Assembly: GCA_024236395.1 (NCBI GenBank)
Contig: JACKKO010000001.1
Location: forward strand, 670,421 to 734,420
Source of the DNA: Hyphomicrobiales bacterium
GTDB lineage: Bacteria; Pseudomonadota; Alphaproteobacteria; Rickettsiales; JACKKO01
DNA: 64,000 bases
Direction: 5' to 3'
Under the pieces are notes generated by a model, which saw nothing but the letters and a program-made list of their open reading frames with translations, ran no database searches and had not been told where the DNA came from. Shown piece by piece: positions 18,192 to 27,362 of this stretch. A program made the translations under genes and the position numbers. Position 1 is the first letter of the stretch; every line of letters starts with the position of its first letter.

Positions 18192-18482
18192 GTGCCAGAT
18201 TCTGAGGATTTACAGGAGAAAAACGAAGCAACCCGTGCGGTGGCGTTGCAGTATGACCGCAGTGCCGACCAGGCACCGCGTGTCGTTGCCAAGGGGGAGG
18301 GATTTGTGGCGGAGCAAATCCTGGCGCTGGCGAAAGAACATGGCGTGGAAGTCCATCAGGATGCCGACCTGGCGGAGATATTATCGACACTGGAGCTGGA
18401 TAGTTATATCCCAATGGAAGCGTATGTTGCGGTCGCGGAAATCCTGTCGTATATCTATCGCAAGAATAAGGAACGGGGTTGA
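18192..18482 (+). CDS. FhlB-like protein (stand-alone FlhB C-terminal domain)
   Basis: Cytoplasmic protein of 96 residues matching the C-terminal part of FlhB/YscU export-gate proteins: AVALQYDRSADQAPRVVAKG, then ILALAKEHGVEVHQDADLAEIL and YIPMEAYVAVAEIL. It has no membrane part and lacks the NPTH autocleavage site. Such stand-alone domains can partly replace the FlhB tail in type III flagellar export. The start is GTG with no clear ribosome site. It overlaps the next gene by one base (TGATG), heading a cluster with fliO and fliP. Confidence 0.8.
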   Translation: MPDSEDLQEKNEATRAVALQYDRSADQAPRVVAKGEGFVAEQILALAKEHGVEVHQDADLAEILSTLELDSYIPMEAYVAVAEILSYIYRKNKERG

Positions 18483-18820
18483 TGAACGCATCAGCAGATA
18501 TCAATGCGTTGCTGAATATGCTGGAGCAGAAAATGGTGCTGGCGGAAAAAGCCGTGCAGGAAGGGCAGACCATCCGTATGGATGATTTTGAGCGCGATGT
18601 AGGGATGTTCTGTAAACAGCTGGTCGCCATGCCGGTGGAGGAAGCACGGCAGTATCAGTCGCGTCTGGAAAAAATGATGCAACGTCTGCAATCACTTTCG
18701 GATACGCTTGCCAAGGAACGCGACCGCCTGCAATCCGAATTGGAGGGAATTTCCCGCCAGTCGCAGGCGCAAAAGGCCTATGCCAAGGCTTATGGTGCAC
18801 CCAAGAAGCCTACGGAATAG
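18482..18820 (+). CDS. Small coiled-coil protein of the fliO-fliP cluster
   Basis: Predicted helical protein of 112 residues starting MNASADINALLNML, with heptad-like stretches (RLEKMMQRLQSL, AKERDRLQSELEG) and a charged tail. No signal or membrane segment. Size, helical form and position resemble flagellar export chaperones of the FliT type, but no specific motif confirms that. ATG overlaps the stop of the FhlB-like gene; fliO starts 8 bases downstream. Confidence 0.65.
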   Translation: MNASADINALLNMLEQKMVLAEKAVQEGQTIRMDDFERDVGMFCKQLVAMPVEEARQYQSRLEKMMQRLQSLSDTLAKERDRLQSELEGISRQSQAQKAYAKAYGAPKKPTE

Positions 18821-18828
18821 GGTAAAAC

Positions 18829-19122
18829 ATGGAAGCGGGATCGTTTTTTCAATCGTTGTTTGCACTGATATTTGTCCTGGCGCTGATTGGCGTGATCGCC
18901 ATGCTGCTGCGTAAATATGCCGGGCGTTTTGCTATGGGAATCGGGCGGCCTCAGGAGGGTAAGCGTGCCCTGTATATCGTGGAGTCGCTGCCGCTGGATA
19001 CCCGGCATCGGCTGGCCATGGTGCGCTGGGGCACACAGGAGTATCTGCTGGTACTGGGACAGGATGACGCCCAACTGATTGACCGCCGGGTATGTGAGGA
19101 GCAGTCGCATGTGGACGCGTAA
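18829..19122 (+). CDS. fliO: Flagellar biosynthesis protein FliO
   Basis: Small membrane protein of 97 residues that helps assemble FliP in the export gate. One N-terminal membrane helix (SLFALIFVLALIGVIAMLL) is followed by a small beta-rich domain with ALYIVESLPLDTRHRLAMVRWG and EYLLVLG, the conserved FliO pattern. Family members vary in length; this is a short one. It overlaps fliP by 14 bases. Confidence 0.85.
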   Translation: MEAGSFFQSLFALIFVLALIGVIAMLLRKYAGRFAMGIGRPQEGKRALYIVESLPLDTRHRLAMVRWGTQEYLLVLGQDDAQLIDRRVCEEQSHVDA

Positions 19123-19846
19123 GCATATTCTGATTCCCAGCCTGCTGCTGGCATTGACCGTGGCCGGAGCTGCCATGGCGCAGACTATCAATATTGACTT
19201 AGGCGATGCCACTGGCAGTGCTACCGGGCGGATTATTCAGTTGGTTATCCTGCTGACGGTTCTCAGCCTGGCGCCCTCGTTGCTGATGATGGTGACGTCT
19301 TTTACCCGAATTATCGTGGTGCTCTCGCTGCTGCGCAGCGCGTTGGGGATCCAGCAAACGCCGCCAAACCCGGTACTGATTAGCCTGGCACTATTCCTCA
19401 CTGGCTTTATTATGGCTCCGGTATTTGTGGAGGCGTACAACCAAGGTGTTGTGCCGCTGATGGAAGAAAAGATTGAGCAAAAAGAAGCCTATGAAAAAAC
19501 CGTTGCGCCATTTCATGCGTTTATGATCAAGCATGTGCGGGAGAGTGATCTGGGGCTTTTTGTTCAATTGGCGGGCAACCCGGAAATTACGACACCAGAG
19601 GCAACTCCTTTGCATATCCTGATTCCCGCGTTTATGATTAGTGAACTCAGGCGCGCGTTTGAAATTGGCTTCCTGATTTTTATCCCGTTTTTGATTATTG
19701 ATATGATGGTGGCATCTACGCTCATGTCCATGGGGATGATGATGCTACCACCTGTGATGATTTCCCTGCCGTTTAAGCTGATCTTTTTTGTCATGGTAGA
19801 CGGCTGGCACATGCTGGGCAGCAGCCTAGTGGAAAGCTTTATGTGA
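19109..19846 (+). CDS. fliP: Flagellar type III export gate protein FliP
   Basis: Core subunit of the FliPQR export gate in the flagellar basal body, 245 residues. It has a cleavable signal peptide (ILIPSLLLALTVAGAAMAQ), then SLAPSLLMMVTSFTRIIVVLS, the loop, ESDLGLF, ILIPAFMISELRRAFEIGF and the C-terminal PPVMISLPFKL...DGWHMLGSSL. The start is ATG at 19109 behind AGGAG; a TTG farther upstream is unlikely. fliQ and fliR do not follow, so the export gate genes are split in this genome. Confidence 0.96.
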   Translation: MWTRKHILIPSLLLALTVAGAAMAQTINIDLGDATGSATGRIIQLVILLTVLSLAPSLLMMVTSFTRIIVVLSLLRSALGIQQTPPNPVLISLALFLTGFIMAPVFVEAYNQGVVPLMEEKIEQKEAYEKTVAPFHAFMIKHVRESDLGLFVQLAGNPEITTPEATPLHILIPAFMISELRRAFEIGFLIFIPFLIIDMMVASTLMSMGMMMLPPVMISLPFKLIFFVMVDGWHMLGSSLVESFM

Positions 19847-20021
19847 CCATCATCACCGCCGTTGCCGTGGTCTGTTGGTAAGAGAGGATGCTGCTGGGAA
19901 ACATAACCACAGGGCTGTTTTTGGTTTATCATCCATCATCGCGCGTGGACTGAATGCATGCTCCAGATGGTCATAGGTTTATGGTGGTTTCTCCAGCCGG
20001 GTTTTAACGTAGGTCCCCTGG

Positions 20022-23000
20022 CTACTGGGTAACAATATTCAACTCGGAAACACTACGTGCCGCCTGATAGCGTTCAATAAATCCGGCAATATCAGTAAGC
20101 GGTACTTTATTAGCGAATTCCGTATCGTTTTCAATCGGCAGGTAAGGGTTATTAAAAATGGAAAACAGATTCAGGTTTGATTGGTCAATCATAATACTAC
20201 GGAACTTACGTTGCAGACGGTTAAGTGCTTTCTGTGCCTGAGGATTATCTTTTTGCATTACATATGCTGCTGCCAGTTGGATAATCTCGTGTTTGATATT
20301 TTCATTGAGTTCCGCTTTATCAGTATATTTTTCTACACGTGGCGCCAACAGAGATACAATTCCCTGCCAGTCTTTCATTGGCCAATAGGCATAATCCGTC
20401 AGGAATGCTTCCAGTTCCTCCATCCCCAGTGATTCTTCAAGATGGCGGAAGTCCAGTTTACGCTTAGGTTCAGAAAAGAACGCAAGCATATGCTTAAGGC
20501 GGCGGTTTGTAAGGGAATCATGATACTGATCGTAGAGATTTTTCAAGGCATCATAATTTTGCATCATTGCTTCTGCAACACTCAGACGAATGAGTAAATG
20601 CTCATTTTCCAGTGTAATGTTCTTTGTTAGTTCACTAGTTTCTGGGTCTTTCAGCAGCATCTTGCTTAATTCTGCTACCTTTTCCCATTCTTGTTTTGCC
20701 CAGGCAAGTTTGAGTTTAATGGGAGCCATGTGGGCGTCATTATCTTCTGTTAATAGCTTGGTCGCCTCATCGTACTGGTCAAGTGACATATAAGCCTGTG
20801 CTTTCAGCTGATCTGCTTTTTTACGGACATCATCGGTGACTGGATTTTTATCCTCATCAATGAATTCTTTAATGGCTTCCAGAGCCTGGGAGGGTTGCAT
20901 ATTTTCCATTTGCAACTCAGCCAGACGTATAGCGATATCATGCCGTTCCGCTGGTGTAGCGCGGAAACGTGCCTGGTGGGCAAGCAGAAGTGCAGCATTA
21001 TCCAGTAGATCTGCCTTAATGAAGTGATCGGCCAGCTGTTGTACGATGCGATCTCCTACATTGCCGACGGGTGTCAGATGCCGGAATTCAAAAAACAATG
21101 CAAGCGCAGATAATGGTGGCAACTCAAATGCCTCGCCCCGGTCAAAAAGACGAACAAATATTCGTTTCATACGGCCAGCAGTTAATAAAGCTTCCCGTGT
21201 TTCAGAGAAGCCCTGTATGAGCGTTTGCCAGATACGTAATCCCTCCAGGTAGCGTTTTTCCTTGATAAAAATCTGACCAGTGAGTTTGAGTAGTTCCATC
21301 TCAAAGCGCTCACCGCGCCATACTGCCAAGAGGCGATCAAATATTTTTGTTGCTTCATCCGTAGTGATCATTCCTTCACGGAGTTGGAGCTTGGCAAGCT
21401 CAAAAGAGGCATAAGCACGACTTCTACGATCATCTACGTCTTCGGCCAGCTTGGACCAGAGTGCAATGGCTTTATCAAAATTTCCTTCTTTCTCGGCTAT
21501 ACGGCCACTCACGTAATCGATATAATTCTGATAACCTTCTGGTATGGCAGAGAAAGTAGTGATGGCAAAAATAGAGCGCGCTGTTTCCAGGTGGTTCAGA
21601 TCCAGCTGTTGTTCAGCCGCCATCAAGCCGAAGTCGTAAATGATCTCAACAGGGTACCTCTGCATATATTTGTCGTACGTAGTAATGAAGTTAATTTCTT
21701 CAGCAGGTTCATGCGCTTTTTGCAGTTGCCAGAGCTTGTTTTCACTCGCCCATGCCCATAAGGATAACTCTTCAGCAATATCGGGCTGGATAGCCTGTTT
21801 GGCTAAAGTACTAAAAAGTGCTTCAGCTGCTTCATAATCTCTTATTAGATACAGCATGGCACCAGTCAGGTAGTCTACTTCCGATGTGCGTTGGAATGTT
21901 GGATCCCGTGCTTTCAGGTTACTGAGAACAGAAAACGCCTCGTGGTAGAGGCGTTGTTCGATTAAGTAATAGGCCAGTTTTAGCCTGGCCTCCGAACGAT
22001 CAGGTGGAGCAGCGCGGATGATATAATCATTAAGAACACGCTTTGCATCCAGGACAGTCATATCGCTGGGAAATTCGGCAGAAATATTGGTTTGGAAATC
22101 AAAGATAGAATGGGTTTCTACGGTGGAATTATCTACGTTCTTTGCGGTGTTTTGTTGCTGATTATCACCCGGTGCCGTGGTGGGTGCATGTTCGCTGGAT
22201 AGAATACTGATGGCTGGTCCGACGCCTGAATTGACACGAATGCCATCATTGGTCAGCTCATAACTGACACTGTCTGAACGCTTGTGAATGACAATACCCT
22301 GTGCAGTTTCGGGAATGCCAAAGTCAGCGTAGTAGCGACTGTTTCCGATGCCCGCGCTTTCATGATAGAGTGGATAGACAACCAGCATATCCCCAATCAC
22401 CGGATCTTTAAACTCCAGCGGCGTTCCGCTTTTAATAATGGGTAAGAGCACTTGCAGCCCGGCATTCTGTGATGCCTGGTATTCTTTTGGTTCAATAGCG
22501 TGTTTCAGAATTTGTGCATGAATCTCTGCATTTTCCTGACCTTTTTCTGGCTTGGGCGCCTCGCGTACAGAAAGAATCCAGGTAAAACCATCTTTGTATG
22601 CATATAACTGCAGCCGGTGGATTTCCTCCTGATCGCCCGGATCACCAAAGGTGGATTCATCATCAATCTCCAGGCGTAGGATGGCATAATCCTTATGATA
22701 GAATTGCTGGATGGAGGAAATATATTTCACCCCCTCCAGCGCTTTAAACTCAAGATATTTAAAGTGATCAAAGATAACCCAGATGTTACGGCCACGGTGA
22801 AACATGGTGGCGGCGATATCCTGCTTCCATGGAAAAACAAAATTCAGGCCATCCTTTAAGCGCACACGCTCTACCGGCATACTGGTAGCAGCTGATTTTG
22901 TCATTCCGGTAATTTCTTCTGGGGTTTTGGGTTTTTCTTCTACTTTTGCTTCAGTGGCATCAGATTTTTCTGTTGTTTCGCTATCTGTGGCAGCGGTTTC

Positions 23001-23768
23001 CTCTGGGGCTGTTGTTGTTTCTTCTTCACTGGCAGCGTGTTCTGGTGTGCCTGCTTCTGTGGTGGCAGTTTCTGTTCCTGGTATTGGTGGGCCCTGCATT
23101 TCACCGTCTGTGCTGCCGGTTGGCGTATTTTCCGCCGGAGTGTTCCCGGTTGATGTATTTTCAGCGGGCGGGGGTGCATTATATTCCGCCAGTATCTCCG
23201 GGGGGAGTTCTTCCAGCGGTTTGAACGATGGGACACGCACAATCATGGGGCTGTATCGGCCCTGCTGTGGTGCTGGAGTGGTTGTAGCTTGTTGCAAAGC
23301 GGGGGGGGGAGATGCAGCAGTGACCTGTGTCTGTACTATCTTGGGTGCTGGCATAGTGACTGTCGCGGTGGATTTGTTCAAATCACGTGTGCCAATCAGG
23401 TCAATCCCCGCCATGCCTTCACCGAGGAATTTCCGGATACGCTGGGTGTTCCCAGAAAGGGTAAGGGTGATGGTGGTAGCGTTATCCTGTGTAAGGCCAG
23501 TGAGGTAATCGCCAGCAACCTGTGCCGTGGAGCCAAACGAGGCGCTGATGGGTAGCGGTGCAGTGATGACAACCCGCTGGCCCTGCTGCTGGATATTCAG
23601 CTTATCGGCTAGCGGGGTGGCAATAAAGATGCGTGCATAGCTGGGTTTCAGTGTGGCGCGAAAAGAAGCGGTTTCCTGTGCAAAGGAAGGAAACGCGCAT
23701 ACAAACACAGCCAGCATCAAGCATAGCTGGCATAGACAGAGCGCGTTTTTTTTCCATGTATGCGGCAT
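20022..23768 (-). CDS. Giant secreted TPR-repeat protein, last gene of the chemotaxis/flagellar operon
   Basis: Predicted periplasmic or outer-membrane-associated protein of 1248 residues. It has a signal peptide (LCLCQLCLMLAVFVCAFPSFA), an N-terminal beta-rich segment (30-130), then a low-complexity Pro/Thr/Glu linker (150-285) and a second beta-rich part (300-560). Helical TPR-like repeats run from about 590 to the end (YLIEQRLYHEAFSVLSNL, RDYEAAEALFSTLAK, EGNFDKAIALWSKLA). The N-terminal segment recalls AMIN or secretin-type peptidoglycan-binding domains; that is my inference. It starts 3 bases after the cheZ stop, so it is co-transcribed with cheY, cheZ, motE and fliM. A scaffold at the flagellar motor or cell pole is a reasonable guess; no enzyme motif was seen. 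Confidence 0.75.
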   Translation of the reverse strand: MPHTWKKNALCLCQLCLMLAVFVCAFPSFAQETASFRATLKPSYARIFIATPLADKLNIQQQGQRVVITAPLPISASFGSTAQVAGDYLTGLTQDNATTITLTLSGNTQRIRKFLGEGMAGIDLIGTRDLNKSTATVTMPAPKIVQTQVTAASPPPALQQATTTPAPQQGRYSPMIVRVPSFKPLEELPPEILAEYNAPPPAENTSTGNTPAENTPTGSTDGEMQGPPIPGTETATTEAGTPEHAASEEETTTAPEETAATDSETTEKSDATEAKVEEKPKTPEEITGMTKSAATSMPVERVRLKDGLNFVFPWKQDIAATMFHRGRNIWVIFDHFKYLEFKALEGVKYISSIQQFYHKDYAILRLEIDDESTFGDPGDQEEIHRLQLYAYKDGFTWILSVREAPKPEKGQENAEIHAQILKHAIEPKEYQASQNAGLQVLLPIIKSGTPLEFKDPVIGDMLVVYPLYHESAGIGNSRYYADFGIPETAQGIVIHKRSDSVSYELTNDGIRVNSGVGPAISILSSEHAPTTAPGDNQQQNTAKNVDNSTVETHSIFDFQTNISAEFPSDMTVLDAKRVLNDYIIRAAPPDRSEARLKLAYYLIEQRLYHEAFSVLSNLKARDPTFQRTSEVDYLTGAMLYLIRDYEAAEALFSTLAKQAIQPDIAEELSLWAWASENKLWQLQKAHEPAEEINFITTYDKYMQRYPVEIIYDFGLMAAEQQLDLNHLETARSIFAITTFSAIPEGYQNYIDYVSGRIAEKEGNFDKAIALWSKLAEDVDDRRSRAYASFELAKLQLREGMITTDEATKIFDRLLAVWRGERFEMELLKLTGQIFIKEKRYLEGLRIWQTLIQGFSETREALLTAGRMKRIFVRLFDRGEAFELPPLSALALFFEFRHLTPVGNVGDRIVQQLADHFIKADLLDNAALLLAHQARFRATPAERHDIAIRLAELQMENMQPSQALEAIKEFIDEDKNPVTDDVRKKADQLKAQAYMSLDQYDEATKLLTEDNDAHMAPIKLKLAWAKQEWEKVAELSKMLLKDPETSELTKNITLENEHLLIRLSVAEAMMQNYDALKNLYDQYHDSLTNRRLKHMLAFFSEPKRKLDFRHLEESLGMEELEAFLTDYAYWPMKDWQGIVSLLAPRVEKYTDKAELNENIKHEIIQLAAAYVMQKDNPQAQKALNRLQRKFRSIMIDQSNLNLFSIFNNPYLPIENDTEFANKVPLTDIAGFIERYQAARSVSELNIVTQ

Positions 23769-23771
23769 GTA

Positions 23772-24398
23772 TTATGCCTCACCAAACATACGGTCGATTT
23801 CATCCTGTGAGGGAAGGTTTTCGTCCAGTTGCGGGCCTTCCATGAGATGCGCATCAGGACGGATATCCCGTACAGTTCGTTTTGATATCTCGGAGGGATC
23901 AATACTGCCATCCAGTACGCCCTGCAGTGTGGTGGCAATTTCCTCAATTTCGAGTAATGTATTGACGACCTTGCTAATTCTCTGTCCTGTAATGTCCTGG
24001 AAATTACAGGATTCAAAGATACGGGTAATATGTTCTGAAATTATTTGAGCTAGCGATTCTGGTGCGCCAGCGAGGGCGTTCTGAATGGCTTCTGCTTCAT
24101 CCAGAATTTTATTTGTGGCTTCTTCCGTTGCTTTGACCACGGCATCCAGTTCCAGATTGGCATCTGGAATGATTTCACCAGCCAACTTACCGGCATCTGC
24201 CTTAACCACGCTATGGCGAGCGGAATCAATTGCGCCGGTAATACGTGCAAGACATTCCTGAATTGCCTGATTTTGGCCTTTGCCATACGAAGTGAGTAAT
24301 GCTGCAATATCTTCCAGTCGTAATTGATCCTCTTTCCTGGACTGTAAATCAGCAAGACGTTCAAAAAAATCTTTTACCTGTTCTGATGCTTGAGACAT
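23772..24398 (-). CDS. cheZ: CheY-P phosphatase CheZ
   Basis: Chemotaxis phosphatase of 208 residues, a long helical hairpin. The catalytic stretch FESCNFQDITGQRISKVV holds the Gln that attacks CheY-P. The C-terminal tail ends PSQDEIDRMFGEA, an acidic amphipathic peptide in the place of the CheY-binding tail of enteric CheZ. Start ATG at 24398 behind AGGGAAAA; an upstream TTG is unlikely. It lies 10 bases after cheY, so substrate and phosphatase are co-expressed. Confidence 0.93.
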   Translation of the reverse strand: MSQASEQVKDFFERLADLQSRKEDQLRLEDIAALLTSYGKGQNQAIQECLARITGAIDSARHSVVKADAGKLAGEIIPDANLELDAVVKATEEATNKILDEAEAIQNALAGAPESLAQIISEHITRIFESCNFQDITGQRISKVVNTLLEIEEIATTLQGVLDGSIDPSEISKRTVRDIRPDAHLMEGPQLDENLPSQDEIDRMFGEA

Positions 24399-24408
24399 AA
24401 TATTTTCC

Positions 24409-24798
24409 CTATCGTAGTGGGCCAAAAACGGCTTCCAGTTTTGTTTTTAATGTCTGGGCATTAAAGGGTTTGATAATGTAGTTATTGACCCCGGCTTGTT
24501 TCGCCTTCAGTACGTTTTCTGGTTTGGTTTCAGCTGTAACCATAATAAACGGCAGTGTTTTGTGCTTTTCATCCGCACGAATTTTAACCAACAACTCATA
24601 GCCACTCATAGGCTGCATGTTCCAGTCTGAAATCACCAGCTGATATTGCTTTTCCTGGATCATATCAAATGCCATAGAGCCGTCTGTTGCTTCATCTACC
24701 AGCGTATATCCTAGCTGGTTCAGTATGTTGCGCACAATACGCAACATGGTTTTATAATCATCCACAATCAGGATTGGTTTGTTTTTCTCTAGGGGCAT
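24409..24798 (-). CDS. cheY: Single-domain response regulator CheY
   Basis: Receiver-only protein of 129 residues that carries the signal from CheA to the flagellar switch. The acidic pocket is ILIVDDYKTM, the phosphorylated Asp is in VISDWNMQPMSGYELL, the conserved Thr in MVTAETK and the Lys in NYIIKPF. No output domain. The next gene encodes CheZ and fliM is in the same operon, so it is likely the switch-binding CheY. cheA, cheW, cheR and cheB are not in the window. Confidence 0.95.
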   Translation of the reverse strand: MPLEKNKPILIVDDYKTMLRIVRNILNQLGYTLVDEATDGSMAFDMIQEKQYQLVISDWNMQPMSGYELLVKIRADEKHKTLPFIMVTAETKPENVLKAKQAGVNNYIIKPFNAQTLKTKLEAVFGPLR

Positions 24799-24828
24799 TA
24801 CGTTATCTCACTCCTTTTGTTAGCGACG

Positions 24829-25548
24829 CTATTGAATCTGGGTACGACTTTCCTGCGTATCATCTTTTAGACGCTGCCGGGTAGCATACTGTATGGTAAG
24901 TTCTTTGGCTCGCTCTGGGGTCATGAGTGCCAAGATTGGCGCAATTTTTCGCTCTGACATCTGGCTGATAACTTCTAACAGGGTATGCATATCCAGCCCT
25001 TCAAAGATTTCTGCAGCATCTTTTGGTTTCATATTCTCGTAGATTTTTACCAGACTCTTGATTTTCGTGTTTTCTTTATCATTATACTGGTTAAGCAATC
25101 CGGCAACCTCATCCTTAAGCGTGCGTAATTCATCAATTTTTGTATTGATACGTTCCTGGGTCAGGCGCAGGACGTTTTCCTTGACTTCGATTTCCTTACG
25201 GCGGCGCTCCAACTCCTCGCGTCGTTCTGCCAAACGTTGTAAAATATCTAGTTCCGAGCGGGAGAATGTCTGATCTTCTTCTGCCTTATCTTTAGGGGTA
25301 TCCTTATTTCCCTCTTCCGTAAGGGCTTCATCGGTTTTACCTTCTTCTGATGTTTCATCTGTGTGTTCTTTTGCTGCTTCTTCTGCTGCTTGGCTAGCTT
25401 CGGCATCTACGTCTTGTTCTTCTGCATATACCGAACGACCCAACCAGTTTTCTTGGAGGGCAGAACCACGATCCAGCGCATCGACCAAGCGCAATAAGAG
25501 CATCATGGCACCAGTGAAAATCAGAATATGGAAAAGACGGAAGCGCAT
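24829..25548 (-). CDS. motE: MotE-type flagellar motility protein (MgtE N-domain-like)
   Basis: Protein of 239 residues: N-terminal signal or membrane anchor (LFHILIFTGAMMLLL), acidic Glu/Lys/Asp linker (45-95), coiled coil (about 100-165, RREELERRRKEIEVKENVL), then an MgtE-N-like C-terminal domain (MKPKDAAEIFEGLD, LLEVISQMSERKIAPILALM). This matches periplasmic MotE, known in rhizobia as a chaperone or partner of the stator-side protein MotC. Its place between DUF6468 and cheY fits a motor-assembly role. Confidence 0.85.
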   Translation of the reverse strand: MRFRLFHILIFTGAMMLLLRLVDALDRGSALQENWLGRSVYAEEQDVDAEASQAAEEAAKEHTDETSEEGKTDEALTEEGNKDTPKDKAEEDQTFSRSELDILQRLAERREELERRRKEIEVKENVLRLTQERINTKIDELRTLKDEVAGLLNQYNDKENTKIKSLVKIYENMKPKDAAEIFEGLDMHTLLEVISQMSERKIAPILALMTPERAKELTIQYATRQRLKDDTQESRTQIQ

Positions 25549-25555
25549 AATACCC

Positions 25556-26299
25556 CTATGTGTCTACCACTGTACGACTGCGACGCAGGGTTTCTTCCAG
25601 GCGCTTGCGATGGAAGAGAGCATCACGTTTTTGTGAGGGATTACCATTGCTATCGGCCGGTCGCCGCGCAGTGCTGCGTGCATTGACTCCCCCTGCCGCT
25701 GCGGGAGAGAGTAATGCGGGTGCCGGGCCATTATTTTTGCGATGTTCAGCGATTTGTTCCAGCACCGCCTCCAGCGCTTTACGCTTGGATTCGCTAGTGG
25801 AAGATTGTGCTTTTTGATGTGTTGCCGGGGCACTGGATTGTAGGCTGGGTTGCCGACGCGGAGCATCTGTTGTTTCGGTCAGAGTGAAGCGGGCTAAGGC
25901 ATTAGCAGCCGCGGATTTGACGATACTACGCGGTGGTGTTGCCTTTTGTGGTTGTGTTGCTGGCTGGGTAGGACGAAGCCCACGGGACTGGTTGATGGAT
26001 TGATCCAGCGATTTAGCAATCGTTTCTCCACGATCTGCGAGGAAGGAAAGGTCATTGGCCAGATATTCTGCCCGTGAAATATGCTCTTTGAGGGTAGCAT
26101 CGGTCATCTGGCTTAATTCTTTCAGGCGTGTGATGTTATCCTCTGCCCGGACAATGGCGGTATTAAACTCCCCGATAAATTCTGCCATCTCCTGCCGGCC
26201 TTTGCGGAGCTGTGCCACCTTACGACTCAGTGTAACGCAATATCCCACAGTGGTTCCCAGCAATGCGATCATCAGCAGGTCGAGTAACAATTGCGCCAT
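25556..26299 (-). CDS. DUF6468-type flagellar protein
   Basis: Protein of 247 residues with one N-terminal membrane helix (LLLDLLMIALLGTTVGYCVTL), then the conserved helical segment RKVAQLRKGRQEMAEFIGEF, TAIVRAEDNITRLKEL and AEYLANDLSFLADRGE. I recognise it as the DUF6468 family that sits with fliL and fliM in alphaproteobacteria. The second half is low-complexity and Arg/Gln/Ala-rich. Function unknown. Its ATG overlaps the end of fliM by one base. Confidence 0.8.
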   Translation of the reverse strand: MAQLLLDLLMIALLGTTVGYCVTLSRKVAQLRKGRQEMAEFIGEFNTAIVRAEDNITRLKELSQMTDATLKEHISRAEYLANDLSFLADRGETIAKSLDQSINQSRGLRPTQPATQPQKATPPRSIVKSAAANALARFTLTETTDAPRRQPSLQSSAPATHQKAQSSTSESKRKALEAVLEQIAEHRKNNGPAPALLSPAAAGGVNARSTARRPADSNGNPSQKRDALFHRKRLEETLRRSRTVVDT

Positions 26300-27357
26300 T
26301 ATAATAAATCCCTCAGGTTTTTGTTGAAAATCTCTGCTACGCGCAGCGCTACATTATTGCCCTGCCGTCCCATATGTCCGGAAAGCATAGGAATGCCGCG
26401 GCACATCATCTTAAGTTCATCGTGGGGTCCATTATCCATCAAAATAGTGCCGCCTACTTTGAGTGCTGCCAGTTCACGCAGTGAGATCTTTTTGGGGTTC
26501 AGCGTGACTGCCAATTCCACTTTGGTGTTACGGATTTCCTGCGTGAGGTGTTCTTCCCAGGAAGAATCATTGCCAAAGGATTCCCCTGTGAACATCTGTA
26601 GCAGCAGGTCTTTAATCGGCTCCAGCGTGGCGTAAGGAATCAGGATTTCCATCCGGCCGCCGCGGTCTTCCATATCCACCCGCATGGAAAGCAGGATTAC
26701 CGCGCTGGAAGGACGGGTGATGGTAGCGAAGCGCGGGTTGGTTTCCAGGCGCTCTAAGCGGAACGTAGCGGGGGTAAGCGGGTTAAACGCGGCACTCATG
26801 TCATCCAGCAGAATTTGTGACATGGTGCGCACAATATCCTGTTCAATCGTAGTGAATGGCCGTCCATCAATTCGCATGGGATGATGGGAACGGCTGCCGC
26901 CCAGCAGCACATCCACCATTGAATAGCAAAGGGAGCTATCAATTGTAACCAGCCCGTAATTTTCCCATTCCACCGCCTGAAACACCACAATTAATGCGGG
27001 CAGGGGGATGGAATTCATATAGTCCTCAAACCGCATGGAAGTCAGTGAGTCAATGCTGACATCTACATTATCGTTCGTGAAGTTCCGCAGGCTGGAGGAA
27101 AGGGTGCGGGCGAAGCGGTCAAAGACCACTTCCAGCATCGGGAGACGTTCATAGGATTGCATGGATTTATCCAGCAATGCCTGAATCCCTGATTTCGGGC
27201 GATCGCCGCCGCCATCAAAGCCCAGTAGGTTATCAATCTCATCCTGCGAAAGGGTCGATGCGTCGCCTTCGCCTTCGGCAGCCATGGCTTCCTCCATGGC
27301 ACGTGCCATAGCTTTTTCGTCTGCTGCTGCTTCTGCGCTGGTTACGTCATCTGCCAT
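26299..27357 (-). CDS. fliM: Flagellar motor switch protein FliM
   Basis: C-ring switch protein of 352 residues. The CheY-binding peptide TLSQDEIDNLLGFDGG sits at about 36-51 rather than at the very N-terminus, after an acidic Ala/Glu-rich extension. The middle CheC-like domain has DVSIDSLTSMRFEDYMNSIP, VLLGG and TTIEQDIVRTMSQILL. The C-terminal SpoA domain contains LTQEIRNTKVELAVTLNPKKIS and LAALKVGGTILMD. It follows fliL by 5 bases. Confidence 0.96.
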   Translation of the reverse strand: MADDVTSAEAAADEKAMARAMEEAMAAEGEGDASTLSQDEIDNLLGFDGGGDRPKSGIQALLDKSMQSYERLPMLEVVFDRFARTLSSSLRNFTNDNVDVSIDSLTSMRFEDYMNSIPLPALIVVFQAVEWENYGLVTIDSSLCYSMVDVLLGGSRSHHPMRIDGRPFTTIEQDIVRTMSQILLDDMSAAFNPLTPATFRLERLETNPRFATITRPSSAVILLSMRVDMEDRGGRMEILIPYATLEPIKDLLLQMFTGESFGNDSSWEEHLTQEIRNTKVELAVTLNPKKISLRELAALKVGGTILMDNGPHDELKMMCRGIPMLSGHMGRQGNNVALRVAEIFNKNLRDLL

Positions 27358-27362
27358 TAATG

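Noticed and set aside
19847..20021. Terminator or small gene between fliP and the convergent TPR gene
   Set aside because: Only weak partial stems and no coding frame with a start site; nothing supportable.
22804..23508. Plus-strand open frame of 234 codons inside the giant TPR gene
   Set aside because: Low-complexity Ser/Val sequence produced by the Pro/Thr/Glu linker on the opposite strand; no ribosome site.
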